Source of the DNA: Adiantum capillus-veneris
Lineage: Eukaryota > Streptophyta > Polypodiopsida > Polypodiales > Pteridaceae
NCBI GenBank assembly: GCA_014529385.2
Contig: CM043966.1
Location: 40,920,037 to 40,980,036 of the forward strand
Direction of reading: 5' to 3'
Length of the DNA: 60,000 bases
Below, in pieces: positions 35,792-46,679 of this stretch (positions are counted from its first letter, which is position 1; each line of letters begins with the position of its first letter). A program made the position numbers and the translations under genes. Under the pieces are notes generated by a model. The model was not told where the DNA came from. It saw only the letters and a list, made by a program, of their open reading frames with translations, and searched no databases.

Positions 35792-35942
35792 TCTCCTAAA
35801 GGCAACCGCATAAACAATCGAGTCTGATGGATACATGAAATTCACAAAAAATGTAGAAAAGGGAGAAGGAATTCAAAGAGCTAACGAGATTTGTTGGCTC
35901 AAAATTATGTATGAGCAAAAGTAAAATTCAAAAATATGTTAC

Positions 35943-36187
35943 CTCGAACCCGGAATATACAAGGAGAGTCCAAGGTTGATCACAAGTTGTTGTTGCTCTT
36001 GTTGGAGCTTCAACACTGCCTTTCCTTCTACATAACTGCTGCCAAAAGCTGCATGTGCGATGATGTCTGCTGCAAGAACCTTAAATTGTTCGCATACATC
36101 AATCTCCTTGCTGTCAAGAGCATCCAGTTGGCTTTGCCACTTATCCAACTGTCCAGAAATGCATGCCACCATTGCTGGAGTCATACC
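35943..36187 (-). CDS. P450 exon 3
   Basis: Starts after CATCAG with GMTPAMVACISGQLDKW and ends ...SLYIPGS plus AG of the split Arg codon, before donor GTAACA. Residues 168-249 of the model. It contains the AAFGSSY motif found in the F-G region of CYP72-clan proteins. Intact in itself, part of the disrupted gene. Confidence 0.82.
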
Positions 36188-36277
36188 CTGATGTTTGCAG
36201 AATAAAATTAAGCGCATATCTACTCCAGGGTTTTCAAAGCCTTTGGCATGAAAGCACTTAACTTGAAAACAAAGTAC

Positions 36278-36501
36278 CTTTACTTTCTCTGCATAAAAGG
36301 CTCCACTAACAATGCGCCGATGTTGGGCCCATTTCTCCCCTTCCAAGAAGACCACCGATTCCCCAAGCAGATCTCTTGTTTCTGGTCTGAGGATCACCTT
36401 GTGAAAGTGACCAGACTTGTTTGAGAGTACATCTTTGATGTGTTCAGGACTTCTGAGAGTAAGGGCAGCTCGGAAGCCCATCCAGAAGACATACAGGTCA
36501 C
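36278..36501 (-). CDS. P450 exon 2
   Basis: Starts after TTGGCAG (GT completing a Gly codon, then DLYVFWMG) and ends ...GAFYAEKVK before donor GTACTT. It carries the C-helix WAQHRR, whose Trp and Arg contact a heme propionate in known P450s. Intron 2 is 90 bp (36277-36188). Confidence 0.82.
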
Positions 36502-37094
36502 CTGCCAATTTCTTTGAGGGCAGTGTCAGCCAGTAAGAACCCAAATTTAATTTTTCATAACTTCCACAGAGTTCAGGCAATGTTAGTCCTCAAGCCAAAT
36601 ATGCATTCTCACTGTAAAAATATGACATTGCTAAGTACATTCATAACTTCCACAGAGCTACAAAATTGTGTATAACTTCTTGCTGTGAAAACATGCCAGA
36701 ATGCCGAAGTGCAGGGCCATTTTTTACTCATTTCCATTAGTAAAGACCTGGATGCCACTTCTTAGATCCCATGATGGCGCCTCTCGTACAACTGGACACA
36801 AAACTGAGGCACTCAGACAAAATCCTAAAATGGTTTTGACTAGCACATTCACAACAAATCTGTCTCCTCCCTTCCTCAATCGACAACTGGTTCTTCCTTG
36901 GCATTACATAACTGCTGTTAGCCTTCGTGCTTGTAGTACTGTTCATGAACTCGTTTTCTTCTAGCACTATAGAGAAGTCACGCTTTGGAGACTTGTGAAG
37001 ACGCAGGTTTTGTCAAAGGTTTTCGCAAACAAACAACCAGAGACCCAAGATAGACAAGCAAGCAGCACAATCAGGACTTAATAGTAAACTGCAG

Positions 37095-37095
<1 letters not shown>

Positions 37096-37158
<63 letters not shown>
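37096..37158. repeat. (CT)n microsatellite at the P450 exon 1 donor
   Basis: About 31 CT units on the plus strand, which is (GA)n on the gene strand, starting within a few bases of the exon 1 splice donor. Confidence 0.95.
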
Positions 37159-37160
<2 letters not shown>

Positions 37161-37161
37161 C

Positions 37162-37438
37162 CGTATGTCTTGTGCCAGTGAAAATCGTGGGGAAGGATGG
37201 TGGGAGCGATGTGGTGCGAGATGAGCGGAAGAGGGGAGGCGCGAGCGACTTTGACCAAACGAGACAGCTCCCGGAGATTGCCAAGCAGGAAATGATAAGG
37301 CAGGCAGTTCACACCTTGCTTCTCAAAAGCCCTTCTGATTAACCAAGGCCCCAACACCACAGCTCTCACCACCTGCCCCAGCATGTAAAGCAAGCCTAGG
37401 ATGCACAAGAGCAGCAACGCAGCCATTCCGATTCCCAT
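37162..37438 (-). CDS. P450 exon 1: membrane anchor
   Basis: ATG at 37438. The first 34 residues are hydrophobic (GMAALLLLCILGLLYMLG). The clan-typical FLLGNLREL and HHIAPTILPH follow, ending HKTY plus the first base of a Gly codon. The donor would be GCAAGA (37161-37156), a GC-type site, immediately followed by the (CT)n tract. No GT donor in phase is close by. Confidence 0.8.
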
Positions 37439-37490
37439 TTTGCCAGCACAATTACATCAAAGCTTCATCAGAGAGCTGCATTGCTCTAAT

Positions 37491-37499
37491 ATTTAAATA
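37491..37499 (-). promoter_or_regulatory. TATA-like box of the P450
   Basis: TATTTAAAT on the minus strand, about 53-61 bp before the start codon. This would give a short 5' leader. No other TATA-like motif is nearer. Confidence 0.45.
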
Positions 37500-37933
37500 G
37501 AATAAGTGCATTTTCACATGTGCCCTTTTTTAAGACCATGATTATCTAAAAGGTGTATTGCAGCGCGAGTACGCTGAGAAGCCAGCCAGGAAGAAGGCAG
37601 ATGGCGCCGGCCAGCGGTAGCAAGGCAAGCAGGGCAGGTGAAAACGGGTCGCAGCAGATGGGTGCAGAGGCAGGATGAGAGCACAGAGAGGAAAGGACGT
37701 TGCATATAATCATCCGGGAGCACGGGGCAAGGACTAACCCATTCATAATTTGGGGCATTTTTAAAATCCATTGACACGGCCATGCTATAGAGAGGATGGC
37801 AGCAGGCACCTAGTATCTTCTCCAATGTCAGAAATAAATAAAAGTCCATCAAAAATAGCAGAACCTGTTAGTCTCTTGGAGCGCATTGATTGCAGGAAGC
37901 TATGGACTCTATTCAGCAGACGCGAAGAGAGAA

Positions 37934-38260
37934 CCTTTTCTCAAATGTAATCACCTATGCATGCACCTTGAAGGCATGAGGCGTTGCACAAGACCTTGAC
38001 AGGGGGGAGAGATCAATTCAGATGAGATTGCTACTTGAAAGTTATTGCAGAGCCATGTCTTGGTGGGCATTGCATTGGTCTACATGTATGCATGAAGCCC
38101 TTTTCTCAGCTGTAATCACCTATGCATTCACCTTGAAGGCATGAGGCATCGTGCAAAACATTGACATGGGGAGAGAAGTCAGATTAGATTGCTACTTGGC
38201 AGCTATTTCAGGGCATAATTGCTTTGGCGTACGTGTATGCAAGTTTATGATGTTTCTGCA
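37934..38260. repeat. 165-bp imperfect tandem duplication upstream of the P450
   Basis: Units start at 37934 and 38099 (CCTTTTCTCA). They share TGTAATCACCTATGCAT, CACCTTGAAGGCATGAGGC, GACA.GGGGAGAG and GATTGCTACTTG. Diverged further copies of the CTTGAAGG core occur at 39237, 39340 and, weaker, about 39410. Confidence 0.8.
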
Positions 38261-39559
38261 AGCCTTATGCATGTAGTGGCTGGCAACGTGAGCAATGACG
38301 GAGAGGGCATATTATCAGTGAAGGCAGGATGAAGTAGTTGGACAGGCTATGATAGCAAGAGAAAGATCTATTGGGCAAGCTTGGGGTGTTCATTATTCTC
38401 AACGCCATGCAGAAGGAGAGGACATATCATCAGCATACATAGGATGTAAAAGTTGGGCAGCCTATGATAGCAAACACAAGATGTATCGGGCAGTCATGTA
38501 TGTTCAACAATCGGGATGCAACAAGGTGAATTGAAGAAAGTATATGCAGACTCTTAGATGCATGCCAAGGAAGCTTTGGACTCTTTTCAATGGATGTAAA
38601 GAGACGGCTTCGCATGTGGTAGATGTTGTCTCAAGAACGGCTCAGTTAATGCTGCCTCCTATGGGGATATTTGTGATGCCTTGTGCGAGGGCTCAACCTC
38701 ATGACAGTTTGTCTAAATTCTGTGGCATGGATTTGAGGGCTAAAGGGACCAGAGGAATGCCCAAATGTGGGGCTGAAATTCCTTAATGTATGACTGATTT
38801 TTCAGAGGCTGTATTGAGGCACACTGAGACGATGAATGTGTGTGATTTTGAGGCCAAGAATTATGTTGGAAAAGCTCGACAATTATGAGGGCTGATTTCA
38901 GACCAACAAATGTCACATAGCTGTATGAAAGTGTGGGGGAAAGGAGTGAGCATTTAGCTGCAGATTCGGGGCTGTTTTGAAGCCCGGAGGAGATTATATT
39001 GCACTTGATTTGGTTAGCAGAGTTTTCGAGGTTTTTCTAGTGATGTTTGGGGGCCAAAAGAAGCCTAGTTGAGCTCAAGATTGTGGCTAAAATGCGTGTT
39101 TTGAGCCAAGATGCTGAATGATGAGTCGAAGAGCCGACAAAGAATGAGTTGACAAACTAGGAAAGTATACTATGTTTGCGAGGGAAACCAGAATTACACA
39201 AAGTAGGTTGTCAGATGTGGTCTCATATGCTTGCACCTTGAAGGTACAGAGCTTGCGTAGCTTTCAAGGCTGAGCACAAAAGTTCTGGGTTTTCCTCAAC
39301 GGATTCTATGCCCAAATGCGGTTTCATATAATTGCATCTTGAAGGTGTGGAGCTTGCTGGTCTGGGTTGTTTTCAATAGGGTCAAAGCCTAGATATGGTC
39401 TTATCCTTGCATTTTGACGATATAGAGCCCGTCGGTCATTTGTATGTGAAGTGAGTTGTACTTGTCGAAGTATATCAGAAATAATTTAGGTGTTGGTCAA
39501 GTTGTCAGACTTCGTGAATGTTTTGGCACACGTAAAAATACATATTTTTCTTCCATGAA
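38261..39559. other. No gene seen; degenerate CTTGAAGG repeats
   Basis: Contains loosely spaced GCTTGCACCTTGAAGGTACAGAGCTTG-type segments (about 39226, 39330, 39400), related to the 37.9 kb duplication. No open frame with a recognised domain was found. Confidence 0.45.
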
Positions 39560-39930
39560 CGTTACTTATAGACTTTTCTCACTAGCGTACTTTTTGTATC
39601 TATCATGTGCTTGTCGTACATTTTGACAAGCAAGTTTCACCATATCCATATAATCTTGAAGAAAATCCTTGACCTGTTAAAGTTTTTCAATTGCGAACCC
39701 GTCATAATTGGTGATCTAGGTTGAAAACCATACATAAGCATGAAAGGACTAAATTCAATTGTCAAATGCTTTGCATTTATTATAAGCAAAAAATAGGGGG
39801 ATAATTTTTCCAAACCAAATTTCTTTTTGCTAACATATGCGCTTAGCATATCCTCTAGCACTAGATTAACACTTGCAAGTTGCCTATCCGTCTGTCAATG
39901 ATTAGCAATACCGATATTGAGTTGTGTTTC
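39560..39930 (-). pseudogene. Ty3/Gypsy integrase fragment
   Basis: Minus-strand frame 39861-39637 plus upstream bases reads TDRQ, VNLVLEDMLSAYVS and SPFMLMYGFQPRSP, the part of Gypsy integrase after the second catalytic Asp. Nothing else of that element was identified nearby. Frameshifts and stops at both ends. Confidence 0.7.
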
Positions 39931-41888
39931 CCAACCGTTTATAAACAATCATCCAAAAATGACTGGTCAATAGGGTTTCTCTCTATTACTCATAAAGTTG
40001 CAAAAAAATCATATAATTTATACAGATTGTGAACAACCAACTTGGTTAAAAAGTGGACTTGATTGGAATAAACTTACAAAGTTTAAGCAATATCAAGCCA
40101 AGCCATCATCGCGTGTGCTGTTTGATAGACCCACAATAAATCCCATAGAGATACTACACAAAAAGCTTCATAACTATCAAATTCATGAATTTGTATGTCG
40201 CTCCAAATATGCGTCTTCTAAACACTAGGGCCCATAGCACCTAGTGCGCATGCATTTAGCAAAAACGTATCCGAGCCTGTATTCCCATGACTAATGATGT
40301 GTTAGTTGCCAATACTTATGATAGATATCACGTTCCTAGCATACATAAAAGATGAGGAATAGAATGTGTGTATAGCTCTACGAAAAGAAACTAAATACTT
40401 CTGATTGAAATTACTTGAAAGCCTTGCTACCATAATAGAATGTGAAGAATATATCACTCTTAGGTACAAACAGTGATACATTTTCATTAACGGGACATAG
40501 CCTTGCTATATGCGTAATAGGTATGCAAAATTGCAGCCTAAAAAAACCTTAAAACAACAATCCATTAATGTTGTTTAACATTACTTGTAACATTAACAAG
40601 TCTTACGAGGTATCTGATAAATTTTTGCCACTAAAATTGTTGTTGATACTACGTTCTCAAAATTCTCTAATAAATGGATTTGACTAGCATTTAAGGACTC
40701 TGTCATCACAACACATAATTAGGAAAACACGTGCCAGTGTCAGTCCCAGAGACTCATATTCTCCACATGTGGAATATGTCTCATATAGTGATGTCAAAAA
40801 ATATGACATCCATCAAGTATAATATGTACTTATATGTGGAGGTAACTGGAAGCGCTCAGTGGCATGATCAAGAGGGACCCTCATGATCGTTGGTCCACAC
40901 TGGCTAAACCAAACTCCACGAGTTTCAAGACCATGTTGTACACCTTGTGGCTGACAACATGTGCCAAAAAACGATCGCCACCTTGGAGGCCTATGATTGT
41001 CGTAATAGAAGTAATGACAAAAGAGTATAAAATACCCAAAGAGGACCCTTATATTCCATGATAAAGGAAAGGAACACATAGGCTAACCTCTTAACTTTCC
41101 CCATAATTGCTACCATGTAACGATGCCTAACCATTTCACTTGCATCAAAACCATGTGGATAACAATGTTACACCACTAGAAAAACCCTTGTTTTCTTTGG
41201 TTCAAAACTCTTGGTATTGCCTTGGCTATTCAAACCCCTTGGTCAACGTTGCGCATATTGTATACAATTTGTGCCAATGAGTTACCATGCGACCTTGGAC
41301 AAGCCCTTTGCAAACATTAGGGTCAACACACCTAAGGTGTAAAGATGTATCTGAGTCAATAGAATTGAAGATACTCAAAATTGTTGGCAACCCAGAAAAA
41401 CATGACTTGGCCATGGACATAACCAGCTAAGGGAATGAGAGCACTGAAGAATATACATCCCACTCGGATAGCTCAATTGCAGCATCATTAAGAACTGAAT
41501 GATATGTCTTAGGAAATGTACCATATACTTACCGTTATGGAAGAGCTCCTATATACTTACCGCCATGGAAGGGCTCTTGGAAACAAAAAAGGTAAAGGTG
41601 CATCATTCGCAATCCTTGCTTCTATTGGTCCTCCCTTTTTGTTATTTGTAAACTAAATATGAAAGTATAGGTTACAAAATTTACAACTTACTTAGACTAG
41701 CTTGTAATCCTTGTAGACAAGTTAAGACTCTATAGCTTGTATATGTAACTAGCTTGTGACTCTCTGTAACCTTTCCAAACTGTTAGACGGATTGCTAAAG
41801 AGAAACCGTCCAAGATATGTCGATTAGTCGTGCTAAATCCAAATTGTAAATGCAAGGTAATTTATGGACGCCTAAATCAAAGCTATAT
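39931..41888. other. No gene or clear repeat seen
   Basis: AT-rich, short frames on both strands without recognised motifs. It may be further decayed parts of the Gypsy fragment. Confidence 0.4.
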
Positions 41889-41893
41889 CAAAT

Positions 41894-42244
41894 TGTTAGA
41901 TTGATAGTGTTAATAAAGCAGTAAACAATTCAAGACACGAAATTCATTAACATTGTATTAAGGTTCTGCAACAAGTAGACAAAGATACAAAAGAATGTCC
42001 CTTTATATAAGGAGAATAAACAAGGTCTCGCAGCCTCATAAACTCCTATATCTAGGGAGAGATTGTAGTAATATGGGAAAGTGGTCCAATAAGAAAGGAG
42101 GTTAAAGTGGCTACCAATGAAAAGAAGGAAGTTACAAGGCTACGGCTAAGCTTGGAGTGATTTAGGGAAAGGATTGAGGGTGCTACCCCAAAGAGTAAAA
42201 AACCCTTTAGCCTTATTGAATGCTTAAAATGCAGCTACTTCCGT
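41894..42244 (-). mobile_element. 3' LTR of the Copia element, lacking its start
   Basis: Aligns with 44161-44510 from TGTTAGATT through CTTATTGAATGCTTAAAAT. Similarity stops at about 42244. Confidence 0.85.
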
Positions 42245-42429
42245 GTGATTGCCTTTGCCATAAAATGTGCATACAGTGCCTTTCTTGGAGTCCTTGAATG
42301 ATGTGTTCTTTTGAGGTTCTTTTGAGTTGCTTCCTTTGTAAAATAGCCGTTGACTTTTATTGCCCTCCTTGCTTTGACTAAGGTATGCTCCTCGTAATTC
42401 AAAATGTTCAGTTTTTTTATTAATTCTTA

Positions 42430-42972
42430 TTTCTTCTTATAAGAGAGAGGCTTCTACCTAAGTTAAGACAGGTGTAGGAAGATTTGTTAGGGTAGTATCA
42501 AGGCTAGAATACTCATCAAGAGTTGAAATACTTTTGATGAGGATAGCTATTTTGATATCATCTTCCACATCTTTGTTGATTCCCGCTAACTGTGATTGTA
42601 AGCTCTTCAATTTGCTTAAGTGAGTTGACCTAGCAGTGTCGGAATCTTTCATAAGTGAAAAAAACTCTAAAAAGAGCAGGATTTTAGATGTCTTGAAAGT
42701 AGTACCAAACACTTTCTCTAGTAAGGTCCATGCTTCTCGTGCAGTAGTGCAAGATCCAATGTGATTTATAAAGACATCTTGCAACCCTTCCCCTATGATG
42801 CCTAGTGCTTTTAGATTTCTTTGCTCAAATGATGAGGAAGCTTCTCTAGTTGAAGTCCCTGAAGGTTCTCTTTCCACAATGTCCCATAACCCATTTTTCA
42901 TAAGTCTGAATTTTATTCGTGTTTGCCATGTAAAGAAGTTTGTGCCGTTGAATTAGTCATTGGCTTCCATGT
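42430..42972 (-). pseudogene. Copia gag (UBN2-like)
   Basis: A start codon can be placed at 42972 (MEAND, then a stop, FNGTNFFTWQTR), continuing into the open frame 42901-42458 with MKNGLWDIVERE, ALGIIGEGLQDVFINHIGSC and AREAWTLLEKVF. These are the hallmarks of Copia gag. It is cut before the zinc knuckle. Confidence 0.78.
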
Positions 42973-43238
42973 TAGGAGTGGTCTTAGTAGAGTACTACTC
43001 TACCAAATGCTTCTTGAACAAAAATTCGTTTAGGTTGTTGTGGTTTGACAATACCATCTTTTACATAAATGGAATTGACATTTCTAGAAGTTTTGTAAAT
43101 TCTTGGTCCTTTCGTGGGAGCTAGTGAGACTGGCAGCTTTGAGGTGACTTCCTCTTCACAATTTTTAAGTGTTTTGGGTTCGTTGTACTCACTTGTAATC
43201 GTGCTTAATACAAGTTGACTACTCATGCCCTAGTTGAA

Positions 43239-43240
<2 letters not shown>

Positions 43241-43328
<88 letters not shown>
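43241..43328. repeat. (GT)n microsatellite in the Copia leader
   Basis: 44 GT units on the plus strand. Confidence 0.97.
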
Positions 43329-43331
<3 letters not shown>

Positions 43332-44160
43332 TTGGGAAGGTCTTACCACTCAGTGACGAGGGCAGTGTCTAATTTCCTTACAAGATTGGCTTTTCAAAAT
43401 CTGACAAAAAAATAATTCCATGGGAACTAGCTCTGCAAATGAGCTTAGATCTTAATTTGAATGAAAAAAAGACCGTGTATTGCGAGGATGTTGGACCAAA
43501 TGAGGACCGTCTAGTTCAATAGGAGTTGATCAGCAGCAACTTGCAAAGCTGGAAATTTGCAAGTGATCACCTAGGCGTTGATTGACAATCTATGCGGTTA
43601 GCTTGTGTGATGACATTTGCTTTTGAGAAGCTCTATAAGAATGCAGTGATGTCGTCAACACTAAGCAAAGGCATTAGTGGGAGATTTTGCAAGCCATTTG
43701 TGTGTGGGAAGGTGAATCGACTCCGATTGAGCGTGACGGTTGAAGTATATCAAGATAGCTTCAATGCAGATAACCAACCAAACACTAGCGCGGTCGTTCG
43801 TGGGGTTTGAGAATATTGAAGATCCATTTACAAAGCAAGTTTTGTGTACAAGCTTGTAGGAGTGTTGATTGAAGATCAAAATACTTTGAATGCTTGCATT
43901 GCTTCTTTGAAAGGAGTTGTCATGAGCAGCCTGAGCATCAATTGCTCTTCAAATATTACCTATCCTCAGTTTCGCCTTCTTTTGAAGATTGAAAAAACTC
44001 TTGCTTATGAAGAAATAGATCATTGAAACCATTACTCTAATTGCTAGATCTGCAAATGCATATTTTGAGTGAGGTTGTAGACATTTAAATGGTTGATACT
44101 ACTAACAAGACTCTAGTAATTATGTTATAAATAATATGGTTTAGTCCTGCTTTGATACCA

Positions 44161-44566
44161 TGTTAGATTAGTAGTGTTGATAGAGCAATTAACGATTCAA
44201 GACATGAAATTGATTAACATTGTGTTAAGCTTCTACAAGAAGACAAAGATACAAACGAGTGTCCCTTTATATAGGGTAAACAAACAAGGTCTTGGAGACT
44301 CATTAACTCCTATATCTAGGGAGAGATTGTAGTGATATGGGAGAGTGGTCCAATTAGAAAGGAGGTTAAGTTGGCTACCAATGAAAAAGAAGGAAGTTGC
44401 AAGGCTACGGCTAAGCTTGGAGTGATTTAGGGAGAGGATTAAGGGTGTCAAAGGTAAAAAGACCCCAAAGAGTAAAAAACCCTTAGTCTTATTGAATGCT
44501 TAAAATATAGCTACTTAACTAGGACTAAAGTACTCCTAGGCTAGGTCATAAGCTTGATCTCCAACA
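44161..44566 (-). mobile_element. 5' LTR of the Copia element, 406 bp
   Basis: The minus strand starts TGTTGGAGATCAAGC and ends CTAATCTAACA directly before the primer site. Contains CCCTATATAAAGGGA (about 44261-44275), a TATA-like promoter core. Confidence 0.88.
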
Positions 44567-44730
44567 CAAATGGAATGAAGACGACGGCCTTGAGTTCTTT
44601 CAAACCCCATCTCAAATAGCTTGGCTAACTTCCCCCCTAAAAAGTAGAAGATAAGTAGTAGAAGCCGGCGAATACTTTGTAAGAAGTTTAATTGTGGGAA
44701 GATGTGTGTCAAATCTTTGAAAAGTACTCC

Positions 44731-45690
44731 AAGAGACCTTAAATATCTATCCGACGAGGAGATTTAAACTCAAGACCTGTTATTCAAGAGGGAAATGGCA
44801 TAACCAATCTACCACACTTGGGTGATAGAAAGGTTATACCATTTTCCTCTTTTTATTAGCACACGCACGCGCGTGTGCACACACACACACACACACACAC
44901 ACACGAGAAGAAGAGAATTTTAACGTCATAGTAAACTATCCCAAGAGACCTTAAAGATCTGTTCGAACTCAAGACCTATTATTCAAGAGCAAAATGACAT
45001 AACCAATCTACCACACTTGGGTGATAGAAAGGTTATACCATTTTCCTCTTTTTATTAGCACACACGCACACACAAGAAGAAGATAATTTTAATGTCATAG
45101 GAAACTATCCCAAGAGACCTCAAAGATCTATCTGTTGAGGAGAGTTGAAGTCAAGACATGTTATTCAAGAGGGAAATGCCATAACCAATCTACCACACTT
45201 GGGTGACAGAAAGGTCATACCATTTTTCTTTTTTATTTAGCGCGTGTACGCACGCGCGCGCACACACACACACGTACACACACTTGAGAAGAAGAGAATT
45301 TTAACATTGTAGGAAACTATCTCAAGAGACTTTAACCCGACGAGGATAGTTGAACTCAAGACATGTTATTCAAGAGGGAAATGGCATAACCAATCTACCA
45401 CACACTTGGATGATAAAAAGGTTTTCCTCTTTTTATTAGCACACACACACACACACACTTGAGAAGAATAGAATTTTAAAGCCATAGGAAACTATCCCAA
45501 CAGACCTTAAAGATCAATTCGATAAGGAGATTTGAACTGAGGACCTAATATTTAAAAGGGAAATGGCATAACCAATCTACCACACTTGGGTGATAGAAAG
45601 GTTACACCATTTTCCTCTTTTTATTAGCACACATACACCCAAGAAGAAGAGAAATTTAACGTCGTAGGAAACTATCCCAAGAGACGCTTG
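44731..45690 (-). repeat. Tandem array of five tRNA-like (SINE-like) units with embedded (CA)n
   Basis: Units begin (plus strand, AAGAGAC/ACAGAC) at 44731, 44943, 45112, 45324 and 45499, with a partial one at 45679, so lengths are 169-212 bp. The minus strand of each reads TGTGGTAGATTGGTTATGCC (A-box-like), CTCTTGAATAACAGG and TCTTGAGTTCAAATCTCC (B-box-like). Length changes come mostly from the CA tracts. A related single unit lies at 57705-57780. Confidence 0.75.
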
Positions 45691-45784
45691 CAGCAAGGTA
45701 GAGATGAATTTTGGCCTACTTGCCCTACTCCTAGATATACGAGAAGGAAAGAAGTTAAAAGAACAAAAAAATGCTAAAAACTCT

Positions 45785-46643
45785 TGTCATAAAATTTAAT
45801 ATATAATTATCCCAAATGATTTTCTCATGTTAAACTGATCATTTAATATGGGGAGGTACCAGAGGAGTAAAAGCTAGAATATTGGTAAGGCTGCCATATC
45901 GGTCTCTGCAGGGATCCAAAGGAGGAAAAATAAGGATCCAAAGGGGGAAAAATATTCAAAAGAGCAATGTGCATCAATGGAGCTTAAAAGACCTAAGGTT
46001 CAACTCCATTAAGACTTCCATAGGCTAAAGTTCCTAAATTTAAATCAATTGTCCAATGGCCAAAGTGGGGGGAAAATTGGATGGTTATGGAAAGACTGAA
46101 AAGTCTTCCCACATCCCTAGGAAGGAGGGGGCGAGCCCTAATAATAGGGGATGAGAGAGAAACACACACATACACACTCCCAAGCTCTCCCCAAAGGGAA
46201 GAATGGACACATGGCGGCAGGCTCCTAGCCTAGTTGCCCCCAATCTCCCCTCAATTCCTATTGGATGGCCATAGAGGTGGACCAATGAGAATTAGGCTAG
46301 AGTAAAATTAATTTAATCAATTTAAAAGTGCTTGATAAGAGAACCAAAAGAAATTAAGCTCCCTAGAAGACTATTGGACAGTCTATCAAGGGGTCCAATG
46401 AGCATCCAACAGCCCAATGGCTTGCCTGATTCCTATTGGCCAGAAGACTAAACGGTCCAATGAGAGTTTAAATAAATTATTTAATTACCTAAAGCTCTCA
46501 CAAAAGGGGAAAGGGGGACACATGTCACAAGGCTATCAATTATGCTTCTTCTTTTTATTGGCTAAGCCCTTCAGCAAGAGCAAAAAGGAAGAGGGGTCGA
46601 CCAAGTAGAGGGGGAGTTGGCATTTTTAGTCTAACTCACTTTG

Positions 46644-46679
<36 letters not shown>

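Larger units (their letters stand above)
21651..35942 (-). other. P450 intron 3, 14,292 bp, filled with retrotransposons
   Basis: Donor GTAACA at 35942 and acceptor TTTGCAG ending at 21651. The flanking codons join across the gap as an Arg (AG+A) followed by FLPT, as in other CYP72-clan proteins. It holds a nested LTR pair (23292-28186, plus strand) and LINE sequences (28481-35540, minus strand, same sense as the gene). Confidence 0.85.
20586..37438 (-). pseudogene. Cytochrome P450, CYP72-clan-like, five exons, two in-frame TGA
   Basis: P450s are heme monooxygenases anchored in the ER; plant CYP72-clan members act on hormones and terpenoids. The family here is not resolved and the substrate is unknown. 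Exons 37438-37162, 36501-36278, 36187-35943, 21650-21284 and 21011-20586 join in phase to 512 codons, a normal P450 length. Visible features are a hydrophobic N-terminal anchor (residues 1-34), C-helix WAQHR (150-154), I-helix AGHETT (322-327), K-helix EALR (378-381), FNPQRF (431-436) and the heme loop FSMGPRNCLG with Cys460. TGA replaces an expected residue at codon 262 (21613-21611, after NRRSWK) and codon 424 (20855-20853, where Trp of the LWG motif is usual). Either stop would remove the heme ligand. Intron 1 starts with GC. Intron 3 is 14.3 kb. Two point errors in an assembly could mimic this; otherwise it is a recent pseudogene. Confidence 0.85.
41889..44571 (-). mobile_element. Internally deleted Copia element with target duplication CAAAT
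   Basis: On the minus strand: 5' LTR 44566-44161, primer site TGGTATCAAAGCAGG (44160-44146), leader with a (GT)n tract, gag (about 42972-42430), then a truncated 3' LTR (about 42244-41894). CAAAT lies on both sides (41889-41893 and 44567-44571). Protease, integrase, RT and RNase H are all gone, together with the first 60 or so bases of the 3' LTR. Confidence 0.88.

Noticed and set aside
44731-45690. CRISPR-like array
   Set aside because: Repeats of 169-212 bp without unique spacers, in plant DNA with tRNA-like boxes; this is not a CRISPR layout.
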